Assembly (NCBI GenBank): GCA_016858145.1
Contig: JAEHOE010000059.1
Location: 124,001-188,000, forward strand
Length of the DNA stretch: 64,000 bases
Reading direction: 5' to 3'
From: Edaphochlamys debaryana
Lineage: Eukaryota; Chlorophyta; Chlorophyceae; Chlamydomonadales
A program made the translations under genes and the position numbers. The notes below the pieces were generated by a model that was not told where the DNA came from, did not search any database, and was given only the letters and a program-made list of their open reading frames with translations. Shown here in pieces: positions 1 to 11,939 of the stretch; within the stretch, counting starts at the first letter, position 1; each line of letters opens with the position of its first letter.

Positions 1-1
1 C

Positions 2-3000
2 CCCGTCAGGCAGCGGCCGCCCGATCTCCCGGGGGCTTCCGAGGGACCGCATGGGCATGCGGACGGCGGTGGCGGTGGCGGCGCTCGGGGTGCGGGGCAG
101 CCGCCTCCGCCGCCAGCAGCGCTGCCGCCAGCGCCGCCGCCGCCGCCGCCGCCGGGATATGAACCAGATGGCGGCGCGTCGTTCAGCCTGCCCTCGCCGC
201 CGCCGGCCCTGGAGCCCCGGGGGGCACAGCCCTGGGAGCGGCAGAGCCAGCCGGGGGCACTGGCGGCGCAGGGGCGGGGGGTGCAAGGGCCTGGGGTGCA
301 GGGGCCCGCGGGAGGAGCCGACTGCGGCTTAAGGGCGGCCGCTGAGCTAGGTGAGGGAGCTAGTGAGCATAGTGTGTTGTTAGCCCTGTTTGGGGTGGGG
401 AGCGGCGGGGGACAGAGGGGCAGGTGGACGCTGGGAGAGGGGCTGATCGGGCTGGGCGGGTATCGGGTTCAGGGACCTTTGCCGATTCGAACCCCTTCCT
501 CCCCACCTCCCACCCCTTCCCTCCCCCCACAGCGACGCTCGAGTCTGTTGGGACCGTCGCGTCCGACCCCAGCCGACCCGCCACCTCCACCACCGCCCCT
601 ACCCCTACCCCCAACACAACGGAACCCCTCCCCCCAACCACATCCGTGGACCCCCCGCCCCCCGCCCGCCGTGTCGCCCACTTCCACCCCGACCTACACG
701 TGACCGTGGGGGGGGAGGAGGGGGCGCCCGGCCACAGCTACACGACCGGCTTTGGCCCTGCAACATTCGGTCCCGCAACCACCTTTGGGCCCTCCACCTT
801 TGGCGATTTCTCAACCTTTGGCCCCGCCACCACTTTCGGCACGCTTGCCTCAACCACCACCCCGGGTGTGTTTTCTGGTGGCGGCGGCGGTGGCGGCGGC
901 AGTGGCGGCGGCGGCGGGGGGCTTGTGCGTCGCCACGCCGCCGCCGCCGGCAGTCGACCCGGCTCTACCTCCGGCGTCGCGGGTTTCCCGGGGGAGGAGG
1001 GCGTGGGCGGTTGGCATGGGGAGCCGGAGAGCCGCCTGCGGCACCGCAGGAAGACGAAAGGTCGCGAGGGACGCGACGACGCGCCCAAGGCCAACCGCTC
1101 CGATGATTCGGATTCCGACGACGGGTCTAGATCTGGATCTGGATCTGAGGGGGAGGGGTCGGAGGGGGCGGCCAAGGGCAAGGGCAGGGGGAGGGGGGAA
1201 GGAGCGAAGGGCGGCGGGGGCAGCGGGGCGAACACGGCGGCGGGGTTGCTGGGCACGGGCGAGTGGCGGCGGCGGCAGGACGTTAGCGCAGAGCACAGCA
1301 CGGTGGGTGGGGGCCGTGGGGTGGGGGTGTGGAGGTAATCGGCTAAGCGGTGTGTGATGCGGGCGGTGACAAGCGCTGTGAAGGCTACCGGTAGTGGCAG
1401 GGGTTTCCACCCGCCGCCTACTCGACATTCCTCATACTTGCAATCGTGCTCCCCACCCGTCGTACGCAGGTGATCAAGATCCTGGTGTCGTACATCCAGG
1501 TCCGTCCTTAGTTCCTGCCCAACTTGCAGCCAACCCCCTTCCCACCCCGCCCCCCAGATGTGCTGAGGCTGGGACTGCGCTGGCCTCGCTTTGTGCGTAA
1601 CCCCGCCGCCGTGTCCCATTCCCCCAGGTCGTGTGTCTGGTCCGCGCCGTTCCCCTCGAGTGGCCCAGCTACGTCGTCAGCTTCTTCTCCAACGTGTCCC
1701 AGGTACGACAGTACGACAGTGCTAGTGTAGGGCGGTGTGGCGCAGTACAGCCTCACGGCCATAGCAGGCTCCAATCCCTCCTTCTGCTCCTCTCCGCCCC
1801 CCACCCACCCGCCGTGCCCTCCCCACTGCGCCGCCCTCCCCCCCCCTCCCCCCTCCCCCCCCTGTCAGGTCTCCTCCACCTTCTCCATCGCCTCCCCCGA
1901 CTGCTCCTTCACTGACCACCTCTGGCCCCGATCCATTCGGGTAAGGGGGGAGGGGTGGGGGGGTCTAGATATTAGGGGGGGGATGTCCTCAACACTTCCT
2001 GAAGAGGCGGGGGCTGCGAGGTGGTGGTCGATGGTACGGACGGGGCCACAGGGCGGTACCGTTGGGTATGGCCCGTGTCGCCCCCTGCCGTGACCGCGAG
2101 TTGGGTGGTCACAAGCCTCGGTGCAGCCAACCAGTGTTTCGAAAATCGTTTCAGTTGGCTGTTGGCAGTTGGCAGTTGGCAATTGGCAGTTGGCTGAGCC
2201 AGCCTCTTCTTTTCGAGCCTGTCATCGCCTGGCACTCCTTGTCCCCTGACTGACCTCCCCTCTCACCCCTCCCCCCTCCCTCCCCCCCACAAAAAGGCCC
2301 TCCTCATCTCCGTCTGCTCCCCCCCTCTACCGCACCGCCCTCATCGCCCTCTAACCACCTCCACCTACCTCTCAACCACCCTTCCTACCCCCCCCCCCCC
2401 GGCCCTCACCCCCCCCCCCCACACACACAAAACAGGCCCTCCTCATCTCGGTCGCCTCCCCCCTCTACCTCACCGCCCTCATCGCCCTCTTCTGGCTGGC
2501 GAGGGGGCTCTACCTGGCACTGAGGAAGCGGCTGCCGCCCCGCGGGGGGGGCGCCCTGCGGCGGTACCTGCGCATCCGCGTAACGCTCACCGCCATATGC
2601 GTGGTGCGTGCGGGGGCGTGTCGGGGGTTTGGGGTTTGGGGTTTGGGGTTTGGGGGTTGGGGTTCAGCGCGGTCTCGCCCTCTTGCGCTCCCTCTCCCTA
2701 CCCCCCTGCCCCTCTCAACCCCCCGCCCCCCCTCAGCCCCCCAACCTTACCATGCCTCCAACCCCCCCATAAACCCCATATCCCCCCCTCTCAGGTGTTC
2801 TTCCAGTACCCCGCCGTCACCGCCCAGCTCTTCTCGCTCTTCTCCTGCGTCCAAATAGACACGGGCCCGGCAGCCACCGCCTGCGTGGAGCCATGGGACC
2901 CGGGGACCTGCGGGCCTGACAGGTGGGGGGGGAGGCTGGGGGGGGGGGCGGAAGGGGAGGGGGGTTGGAGAGGGGGGAGGGGAGGGGGTGCATCCGTGGA

Positions 3001-6000
3001 GCACGTGCATCCGTGGGACCCCGCCCCACGTCCCCCGACCAGACCCTTGCACGTTGCGCGGCGCAGTGCACGCTCAGCACATCACACCTCCTGCCCACCC
3101 CATACCTGTCAGGGCCGCACGTGCGCGGGTCCCACGGATGCACGTGCGGGGCGGGTGCGGCCGACCGGGGCAGATCCCGAGAGCCCGCTGCCCCCCCGTC
3201 GCCCGGCACCCGCCCCCCGGTGAGGCCGCAAACAAGATTTGTGCGTGTCTGAGCACAGCCCGCGGTCCGCACCGCCTGGCCCCGGCCCTTGACGTTGTGT
3301 CGTCGCCACCCGCATGCACCGCTGGTCCCACACAACCTGCCCTGCCCCACACTCGGGCGTCTCTTTCGTCTTCCCCCCTTCCGTTGTTCAACCGCGATCC
3401 ACGCTGCAGCCTGATGAACCGCTCGGGTGCTGCCAGCAGTCGTGCACTCTCGGGGCCACTCCCCTGCACGTTGCAAAGCCACAGTGCCTCCACTTCGCCA
3501 AGAATCAAGGCACAGGCACGCGGGCTGGCACCGCAGGGCCCCACGCGGCCCCTCCCGCCCTCACCAGGCACGAGGCACCGGGCACACCATGCACTCCGGA
3601 GCGCCTGCCCCGCCCAGATCCCAACCACCTCCCACCTGTTAGAAGGAACGAGTGCTCAGCGCTAGCATGTCTGCATGTCTGCATGCTGGTGCGCAGGCCA
3701 CCCACCCACCCACCCACCCGCCCGGCGCCGCGTTTGCCTGACTGTAACCACAAGCACCCAGCCTCGGAGAGAAAGCCTGCTTCATCAACTGCCACCAACT
3801 GGTGCCCTTTCCCCCTCTGCCCCCGCCTCCCCTCTCAAACTTCCGTGCAGGGAGGCGATCGGTCTGTACTGGAGGTGCGTCCTGGCGGGGGGCGGGGAGT
3901 AGGGGGTGTGGGGGCACTGGGGCGGCGATCGGGCGTGTGTGGGGACGGTTCTGCCGTTGTCCATGGGTCCGTGGGAGCCTCTTGCCGTCCTCCGTCCTCC
4001 TAAACACGTGTTCCCCCACCCCCCTGTTACCCCTCAACTCCCCGCCCCCCTGTGCCCCCTCGCCTCTCCACCGCAGTGTCGACCCCCAGCTAGAGTGCTA
4101 CGAGGGTGGGTGGGGTGGGGGGGACAGTGGGTGGACTTGCTACGAGGAGCGCGCAGCAGCAGCGGTGGGAGATTCCCATGCCCGCTTTCGTCGGTTCTCC
4201 ACGTACACCGCCCCATCCTTCCTTACCCTCAAACCTGGAGGGTCACCCTTCCTCCGTGCCCCTCCCCTCCCACGAGTCTCGCCCCCTCCTCCCCGTCTCC
4301 TGGTACTAAGGCATCCCCTTTCCCCCCTCCTCCCTTAACCCAGGCACCCACTTCCGGGTCGCCCTCATCGTGGGACTGCCCGGACTGGTGCTCTTCCCCT
4401 CTACCCCCCTACCCTCATCCCCCCTTCCCCTCTTACTAAGGCATCCCCACCCCCTTTCCTCCCTCTCCTAGGCATCCACTTTCGCGTTGCCCTCATCGTG
4501 GGCCTCCCCGGCCTCGTGCTCTTCGCCGCCGGCATGCCCGCGCTGTCGGCCTGGTGGCTGACTAAGCACAGGGGCCGCCTGGGGGAGGAGGAGTTCGTGA
4601 CGCTGTACGGCAGCCTGTACGAGGTACAGCCGTACGGCGGGGGTTTGGCGTTGGAGTGGGGGTGGAGGGTTCACGGCGATGGGGACGGCAGGTTGCCTGT
4701 GGGCGTTCACTGCAGGGCTTGGGGCAGGGGCTGTCAGTTGGTCGCTGCCCTCATCGACGCCCCAACTGCCGTCCCAACCGGCATCCCAACCGACGCCCCA
4801 ACCGACACGGGCCAACCGCAGGAGTACGAGAACCGCATGTACTTCTGGGAGAGCATCAGTTGGGTGACGGGGGGCCGGGGAGGGGGGCGAGGACAGAGGG
4901 GAGGGCAGGCCGGGAAGCTGTGAGGGAGTCGTGGGGAAACGGGGCAGGGGCCGTGGGGGCCATGGGCGCTATGGAGGGCGGGCGCCGCGGGGGCGGGAGC
5001 GGACTGCCCTCGGGCCCCCACCCGGCCTGCTGCCCCCCCTTCATCCCCACCCGCCCCCCTCTCAGCCCTCCCCCCCCCTCCCCCTCCCCCCCTCCCCCTC
5101 TTAGTCATGCTTCGCAAGCTCGTCCTCACAGCCGTGGTGGTGTTCGTGGGGACGTACCGGTGGCAGGTATGGGGGGGGGGGAAGAGGGAGGGCAGGCAGG
5201 AAGAAAGGAGGGGGATTGTTCGGCTGGGGAGGCCCTCGGCTTCGCCTCCGTCCGGCCTGGGACTACTGTCATCATCGCCCCATCTGGCGTCCCTACCATG
5301 GCTCCGCCCCTGCCTCCGCCCGCCTGCCCCCAGCTCACCCTCCTCATCTGCATGGGCGTCATAGCCCTGGCCCTGCTGGCGCACGTGGGGTACAGGTGGG
5401 AAGGCGGGCTTGAGGGGGATTAACGGGGAGGGGCGGGGGGGACAAAGGGATCACGGCTGGCGCACGTGGGGTACAGGTGGGAAGGGGGGGGAGGCAGGGG
5501 GGGAGGGCGAGGAAGCGGGAAGGGCACTACAGGCCACTACAGGGTGCGCTCGGATGCCGGTGGGCGTGCTCCGGGGGTGAACGGCATGGGACCCACGAGG
5601 AAGGGTGCGACATGGGGCCCACGCGTTGCAACGGAGTGCCGGTGCGTGTTGGGGGAACAGCATTGGCCCTGCGGGAGGCGGACGTGCATCAGGGGTGAGC
5701 GCCAGCCCCCGTGGGCTCGCTCGCCGCGCCGCATCACCATGCCGTACTTGCACGTGTGTGCCGTACCGTACGCCAGGCCGTACGAGACGGACGCCATGGA
5801 CGAGCTGGAGCGGCTGAGCCTGCTGGCCACCATCGCCACCTTCTACCTGGCTACCTTCTTCATGAGCGACACGGTCGGGGACAACGCACGGGTAAGAGGG
5901 GGGGGAAGGTAAGGGAGGCAGACACAGGATCAAACATGGATAGGAGGCAAGGTACGGGGTAGGCGGCGACCTCTGCGACTCGGCTGCAACTTGCTGTGGT

Positions 6001-8200
6001 CATCTTCCCCCTCTCCCTTCCCCCCCTCCCCCCCCCCCCCCTCCCCCTCTCCCCTCCCCCCCCCTCACCCCTTCCTCCCCCCCCCCTTCCCCCCAAGATC
6101 GGCCTGTCCCTGTCCATTGTGGCGCTCAACTCCATGGTGGTGGGGGTGCTGCTGGTGGCGCTGCTCAGGTGGGGAGAGGGGGGGGGGCGGAGGGGGGTGC
6201 CACTGAAGGGAGGGAGGAGAGAGCGACGGCCAGCGAGCCCGAGTGCAGTTAGGTAAAGAGGAGGCAGTAAGGGGGAGGGCGCCTGGACCTCGCTCCGTAC
6301 CTGTGTACCTGTAAATGTCCGCTCTCCCCTCCTTTACCCCTCTTTCTTCTTCTATGGTGCGAGTACCGTCCCTCCACCGCCCTCCTCCCGCGCAACCCAC
6401 CTCCCCCCCACCCCCCCACCCCCCCAGGGAGCTCTACCGCGCCGCCGTATTCCGGCTGCTGAGGCTGCGGCCCAACTCCCACCGCAAGCTGCCCATAGGG
6501 GTGGTGGTCAAGGTGCGTTGTAAGGACAGGAGAAGAAGCGTGCGCTCCGCTCCGCTCACCCCCCTCCCCCCCCCCCCAAGGTTGCGGGCGTGTTTCTGCT
6601 GTACCGCACCGCCCGCCTCTTCACCTCGGCCCGCATCGGCCTCTACCGCACAGCAGCCGCCACCGCCGCACTGGCCTGCTGCTGCTGCCTGCCGGGCCCA
6701 CGCGGGCCCGGATCTGGATCCGGATCTGGACCCGGTGGTGCGGCGTCCGGATCCGGATCCGGCCCCGACTGCTGCGTGCCCCGCTTCCCGCCCTCCCACC
6801 CGGCGGCGGGGGCGAGGCCCGAGCCCGCGCCGCTCAGCCCCGGGTCAGCGCCCGCTCAGGTGGGAAATGGAAATGGGTACCCCGGGGCCGTGCCTGTGAC
6901 GGCCTGGGGCCGCCTGGGGTTGATTAAGGGGGCGGGACACGGCTGTCTCCGCCACCGTGCCCCCGCAGGCACGTGCGCCGTGTGTATGGCCTAAACCTGG
7001 CCCTGTGCCTGATGTCGTGCGGTCCGGTCCGGTCCTGGTCACGGTTGCCTCTGCGTGTGTGTATGGCCCGAGCCTGGCCCCGTTTGCCTTACTCGCCCCC
7101 GGCTGCTGGGCGCATCCCGCCCTGTCGGTGCCGGCCTGGTGCGCACGTGTGCGGGCCCTGGGCCCCTGGCAGAGCTTTGGGCGCAGCGGACCGTTGCGTG
7201 GGGGAGGTGCGGTGAGGGGCGTGGCGCCCCCTCGTCCACCACAGACTATGATCCACCCCACCCTGCCCATCCTCCCTCCCCCCCCCTAGGGCTGGCGCGG
7301 GCGGCTGGCTGCTGCGCTCCGCTCGCAGGCGGCGGAGGCGGCGGTGGTGCGGGAGGCGTGGGCGCGGCACCACCGGGACACCTACCACCGCCGCCTTGCG
7401 GCCATCAAGCAGGTGGGGGTGAGGGGTGGGAAGGGGGGTGCAAGGGTGTTGTCTGTTGTGTTGTGTGAGGGCTGTGGGTCACACAGGTGCCGCATGAGAC
7501 GTGCGTGACTAACTACACAGACGCTTTCCCCCCCCCGGTCCCCCCCTCACCCTCTCAGGCCATGGACCGTCAGCGGCGGGAGGCGCCGCGCCGGGAGCGC
7601 CGGCGGCGGGCGGCGGAGCGGGACCGGCCGGGCCCAGAGCCGGGCCCAGACCCGGGCCCGGAGGAGGCGGGGCCTGGCGAAGACGGCGCGGGGGCGGGGG
7701 CGGGTACCGAGCAGGGCAGCGGTGTGGGCGCTCCGAACGGGGAGCCGAGCGGAGACGGCTCCGCCAGCTCTGCAAGCGAGGGGAGGCGGAACGGAGGAGG
7801 AGGCGGGCACGGCGGGGCCCGGACGCTCGGGCCCTCCCGCCGGGGCCCCCCCGAACTGCGGGGGCCAGCGGACGCCCAAGATGAGGCGGTGCCGTGGGAC
7901 GGGCGGCCCTCGGCGCCCTCACCCCATGCCTCGCACGCCCCGCCGATTCCCCATGCCCCGCCCGACCGGGCCAGGGGTGCTGGCGGCTTGGGATCCGCCG
8001 GGGCGCTGGCAACGCCTGCCGCTGAGGGCGCCGCCGCGGCCCACGCCCACGTGACGGCAGGGCCCGTACTGGGGCCTGAGGTGGGCCCGGTGGGGCCCGT
8101 GGGGCCTGAGGTAGGCCCGGTGGGGCCCGTGGGGGCGGCCAAGGCGGGGGCGGCGCTGCTGCCCGGGAGCGCCGCCGCTGGCAAGGGGCTGCCGCTGTAG
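2..8200 (+). CDS. TRP-like multi-pass membrane protein (algal channel-like family), 5' partial
   Basis: Nineteen exons join in frame to the TAG at 8198-8200, giving 1,090 residues with the 5' end outside the window: 2-350, 533-1302, 1470-1499, 1628-1702, 1869-1940, 2436-2603, 2795-2922, 3851-3874, 4077-4105, 4472-4623, 4822-4858, 5105-5166, 5334-5395, 5777-5891, 6098-6168, 6428-6512, 6581-6859, 7290-7412, 7559-8200. The first two exons encode a low-complexity region: Pro-rich, then TFGPATTFG-type repeats (about 740-850), a Gly run and an acidic Ser/Asp patch. From 1470 hydrophobic segments alternate with loops. The order FFQYPAVT...LFSC, W-x-x-D-x(4)-CYEG, LIVGLPGLVLF, LYGSLYE, Y-x-W-E and MLRKLVLTAVVVF matches the TRP-like C-terminal membrane domain of algal polycystin/GCC-type proteins as I know the family. 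The tail is Arg-rich, then imperfect G-P-x-V repeats. Function inferred as ion channel-like; the substrate is unknown. The 24-nt exon at 3851 is the least certain. Confidence 0.72.
2296..2352 (+). repeat. Duplicate of acceptor and exon start (TRP-like gene)
   Basis: This intronic stretch copies the splice acceptor and first ~50 bases of the exon that begins at 2436, with a few substitutions. The copy runs into a stop (the sequence ends CTCTAA), so it could only act as a decoy acceptor. Confidence 0.8.
2633..2662 (+). repeat. Short TTTGGGG tandem run in an intron
   Basis: About four consecutive TTTGGGG-type units follow a splice donor at 2604. They look like an interstitial G-rich repeat able to form a G-quadruplex. 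The unit differs from the TTTTAGGG or TTTAGGG telomere repeats known in green algae. Confidence 0.6.
3001..3147. repeat. 21-bp perfect inverted repeat inside a 928-bp intron
   Basis: Bases 3001-3021 and 3127-3147 are exact reverse complements separated by 105 bp, inside the intron 2923-3850 of the TRP-like gene. The arms contain GCACGTGC. The pair could fold as a stem in the pre-mRNA. No transposase or target duplication is seen. Confidence 0.75.
4341..4397 (+). repeat. Duplicate of acceptor and exon start (TRP-like gene)
   Basis: Bases 4341-4397 repeat, with scattered mismatches, the acceptor and start of the exon at 4472 (the HFRVALIVGLPGLVLF segment). The upstream copy has its own CAG acceptor but loses similarity after LVLF. 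Either acceptor could be chosen; only the downstream one continues into a usable exon. Confidence 0.8.
5457..5485 (+). repeat. Duplicate of exon end and donor (TRP-like gene)
   Basis: This repeats the last bases of the exon ending at 5395 together with its GTGGGAAGG donor. The functional copy is at 5376-5404. Confidence 0.75.
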
Positions 8201-8880
8201 GGGCAGTGATAGCGAGGGCGGGGCGGGAATGGGGGGTGGGGGGGGGCGTGCGTGTTTGGGTGAGTGGGCAGCGGGAGCTGGGTCAGGGGAGGTGGATGGG
8301 GTTTCGGGGCTGGGGACCACCACTGCTGCCAAGGGACAAGCCGTCGCAAGGCGACTCCGTGGTATGGCATGGGTTGCGCTTTCGGCTCGTTGAAGTAATG
8401 ATGCATGGACTGTGTTGACGGGCGCCTTGGCGATTGGCATCCTGAGCTCGACTGTCCAGTCCAGGTGGCACCGCCCAAACGGCGGCGGAGGCGGAGGGGA
8501 GCAGGGGACCCTCGATGCATCACGATGGATTACGATGCATGTACGCCTGACAGCTGTGGCTACAAGTATTGAGCTCGATTGATCAATGCATGGCTTCGTT
8601 CAGTGCATGTCACAGACCGAGGGGCAAATGCCTTTGGGGAGTTGTACCGTCGCCGGCCGCGAGTGTGGGGTGGCGGGCGGGTGGCTGTGACGTGTCGCCG
8701 AATGCATGGGCGGCAAGGGGGGGCGGCGGGGGCCCGAGGAGGAGGGGGGAGGATTTGTGGTGCGTGCCAGGCGTGCTGCGCATGCTGCGGCTGTGTCGCT
8801 GCGGAGAGTGCGAACGCCCCGCTGCGGTTCTGACCCGTGCCCGAGGCCCCCGAGCGAGCGCAGCGAGCGGCCTCTTGACA
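7893..8880 (+). repeat. Dispersed segment, copy A left part (tail of TRP-like gene and 3' flank)
   Basis: The stretch from the last exon of the TRP-like gene to about 8880 aligns, with many substitutions and small gaps, to 30719-31640. Peptide similarity is visible across the coding part (GGLG..., then a GPEVGP motif) and nucleotide similarity continues beyond the stop, for example around 8320, 8600, 8690 and 8760. The similarity stops near 8880 and resumes with 13180-13345. Confidence 0.7.
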
Positions 8881-9190
8881 CCGCCGGGGGCTCGCTGGAG
8901 AGAGGGGGAAGAAGACACGGGGGACGAGGTAGGCGATAAGCAAGTCCCAGCAAAGTGCATTATTATCTCTGGTCAGCGACTGCCCGAGCCCAACTCAGCC
9001 CCGCGCCGCCCCTGCCGGCGCTGAGGCTGTAAGGCCGAGTCGCGTCTCGAATGGCGTGGGGTACGGCATTGCGAGGCCGTACGCCAATGCTCCGGTTCGG
9101 CTCTGGCACGTTCTATGACCGAGCCGTCCCAGTACTTCTACGGATTGGAGGTAAACACTCGCGCAACGTACGCGAGAAGTAGGGCACACC
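8201..9190 (+). other. 3' flank of TRP-like gene; no gene seen
   Basis: No convincing coding exon was found. The stretch probably holds the 3' UTR of the upstream gene. A TGTAA at 9028-9032 is the first candidate polyadenylation signal after the stop, but it lies past the point near 8880 where the dispersed segment is interrupted, so its link to the gene is uncertain. Confidence 0.5.
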
Positions 9191-11126
9191 ATGTTGGCTC
9201 AGAGCTTGGGCCAGGGCTCGCCCTACCGCATTGCTGTTGACGTCATTCGAGCACTCGGTTGGAGCGACGACGGAACGCCGCATCGCGAGGCGCGGGCGCT
9301 ACTTGCAGGCGCCGCGAAGGAATGGCGATGTCGGCCGCCGCTCCAGCGGCTGACGCTGGACTTCGTTGTGCGCTACGGAGCATCTTGGCGGCGGTCGCGG
9401 TTCGGCGCGATTGTGGCGCTCGTGCGGCTCGCGAGCGAACTGTCGAGCATGGCTGTGCAGTTGTGGGCCCTGACCGCGGGGGGCTGCGCGGCGCCGCTTG
9501 TTGACTCAGACTCAGACTCCTCATCGGGAGTGTGCGCCATTCTGGTGAACGAGGACGGCACGGTGCAGGCGACGCCGGTGCAGGCGGAGGGCAGCCCGGC
9601 GAAGCACTGCCCTGCGGTACCCGAGCACCTGAGGGCACTGCTGCAACGCACTCTGCACAATGGTGGGTGGTCACGATGGGTATGGATGGGTGGGGGGATT
9701 GGCCAGGCTGCTTGGCCTCGCGTCACGTCCTGTTTGACTGTACGGGTAGGCACAACGGCGCCCGAGGGCAGCCTGCTGCCACAGCTGGGGGCTGGCGCGC
9801 GCCCTGGACCGGCCGTGTCCCAACGTGACACCCTGGCCGCGTACATGCTGCTGGGGCCAGCGGCGCGTGCGCTCCTCGGCAATGAGCGCATGGCGTGGAC
9901 GGAAGCCACGGCAGCCGAGGTGGCGGCAGCCAACTGCAAAGCCGGGGCGTTCCAAGGTGTTCTTCGAGTTGGTGGCATGGGTCTCTTTGCGGAACACGCC
10001 CACTGCTACGCGCGAAATGCCTGAAGAGTCGGTGCTACCAAACGAGGCATTGTCGCCCTCAACAATGGTGGTGCCAAGTAACGCACGAGAGTCTAGGGGC
10101 GGACTTCCTGTCGCAGGCAGCGGCCGCCGGCGATGTGCAGGCAGATGGGAGGCCCTGGCGTGCGCGCCTCTGGGCCAGCACGTGCTGCCAGCGATCCGAG
10201 TACGCAGACATCTGCGGGTTCTGGATGGACGAGGGGGACAGCCAGGTCGCGGGCAGCATTGGCGAGTCTGGCGCGGGGCGCAGGTGCGGTGATGGCCGCC
10301 CTGGAGCCCTAGGTGATGGCCGCCCTGGAGCCCTACGCCGCTGGCGCGCTGGCGTACCAACGGAGCCAGCTGGCAGGCGTAGCCGAGCTCGTTCATCCGA
10401 CGGCACCGTTCACCGCGATGTTCATCACCGAGGACCACGTGGACAAGCAGCACGTCAACACCGGTGACTTGGGCTTGACGGTGATGGCGTGGTCGATTCA
10501 GGACGGCAAGGTGGGGAGCGCGCTAGGTCGAAAGGGACGGGCTGCACGTCAAGCAGCAACCATGCAAGTGTGCCAGCGCGCCATGAATGTGCCATGGTCT
10601 GCTGTAGGTAGGGCCAGGGCAGCGGACCAAGGAGCGGGTGGCGGAGCCGGACAGTGTTCATCCTGGGTGGCTTACGGTGGTCATTCGTGCCAGGTGAGCT
10701 TCAAGAGGCGGGCAGAGGGTTCATGAGACGAGCGGCAAGCGCTGTCCTATGCTTGACGTGCCGTGGGCCACGCTGGCGGCAACTGCAGAGATGGGTGACG
10801 TCCTCATGTTCGACGGCGTGTTCCTCCATCACGGGTCCGATGACACATTGGGAGACCGGCCAAGCGGCCAGTACCCAGTGGGCACCAGCGTGGCACTTGG
10901 CTTGTATGCCAAGACCAAGGTGCGTCCTATCTGCAAGGGGGGTTGCTTGGGGCCAACACGCAACTGTGTTTCTTTCCGTGTTGCAGACGGCCGTCGCCAG
11001 CCGGCAGCACGCCATTGGTGCAAGGATGCAGGACTTTGGGGGGGGGGCGTCGCCGACCGGCTCACGCTGGAGGCACGCCTGGCCGTCGGCAAGGAGTGGA
11101 TGGCACGGGTGGAGGGAGGCGCCTAG
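9191..11126 (+). CDS. Candidate 2OG-Fe(II) dioxygenase-like gene (TET/JBP-like?), model incomplete
   Basis: An ATG at 9191 opens an 834-nt reading frame; later exons are recognisable but not fully joined. A segment at 10313-10512 carries an H-V-D triplet (EDHVDKQHVN) followed by alternating hydrophobic residues and a good donor after CAGGACGGCAAG. A second block from about 10740 reads GDVLMFDGVFLHHG and ends at the donor 10920. The HxD, then FDG...H spacing is the pattern expected of the double-stranded beta-helix iron site of 2OG oxygenases, including the TET/JBP and CMD1 relatives known in algae and often tied to transposons. The distal Arg normally following in TET/JBP is not obvious. A 23-bp direct repeat sits at 10289-10334. 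The 3' end could be 11126 or further. The family call is inference from motif spacing only. Confidence 0.35.
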
Positions 11127-11867
11127 GCGCAGAACGGGCGGCAGGATGCATGGGGACAGGTGCAATGCATGTGGGCCCATGGGCAAGTATTGGGGTATGG
11201 GGGATGAGCTGGGGGTTGGTGGCATGGGCGAGCAGCTGCCGGTGGTGGGGGCGGAGGGCATGGCTTCCATGGGGGAGCGGTATGTGTGAGGGGTGCAACC
11301 ACAGTGCGAGGGGGGACCGTGGGTACAGTGGGGCGGGATGCGCGGCGTAGCGAGTGGAGCAGACACGGCTGGGGCGCGTCTCGGTCAGGGCACGGTCACG
11401 GGCTGTGTGCGGGCATGAGGCTTGCAGCGAGCAGGCGTGTGGCAGCAAACGAAAGGGCAAGGGGGGAAGGAAGGACAGCCAGCTGTGGGTAGCCCGGACG
11501 AGGGGCTAGCCTTGTACGATCAGGAGCGTGTTACACGTGGCCGGCGTGACGCAGCCAAGGGTGGTGCAAGGTGGATGAAGCAAGCTTCGGAATGCTCGTG
11601 TAACATGCCTGGACGACAAAGGGGGCCCTCTTGCCAAGTGTCCCACCCATGCATGGCAGTTTCTTGCCTCACCCCACACTCGCAAGTCACCACTCCAGGG
11701 TACCTAGCACTCTCTTGCAGCGGTCTCCCAGCCTGCAGCCAGGCGCCTAGTATCAGCTAGCCGGGCCACGAACTGAGCCTGCATGGATTGTGCCCGGAGG
11801 GCGGCAAGGAGAGAGGGCGGGGGAGGGCAGGGTGATACCCTGCCGGGATGGGGTTGACCCACGTCGG

Positions 11868-11939
11868 CTTGCGGGGGCAGGGGACGTCAACTAACGAAGC
11901 GAACAAACTAACATTTCGGCCCCGTTGTGCCCCCGCAAG
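11868..11939. repeat. 12-bp perfect inverted repeat, 48-nt loop
   Basis: CTTGCGGGGGCA at 11868-11879 is the exact reverse complement of 11928-11939. The loop is A-rich for this genome. It could be a small foldback element or an RNA stem; nothing else identifies it. Confidence 0.6.

Noticed and set aside
51..332. Arg-rich 93-codon frame at the window start
   Set aside because: Another frame (codon start at base 2) gives a Pro-rich exon that ends at a good donor and joins the next exon in phase.
480..500. GATTCGAACCCC looked like a tRNA T-loop
   Set aside because: No acceptor stem or anticodon arm can be formed around it and it lies in an intron polypyrimidine region.
2633..2662. TTTGGGG run considered as an interstitial telomere
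   Set aside because: Only about four units, in an intron, and the unit does not match known green algal telomere repeats.
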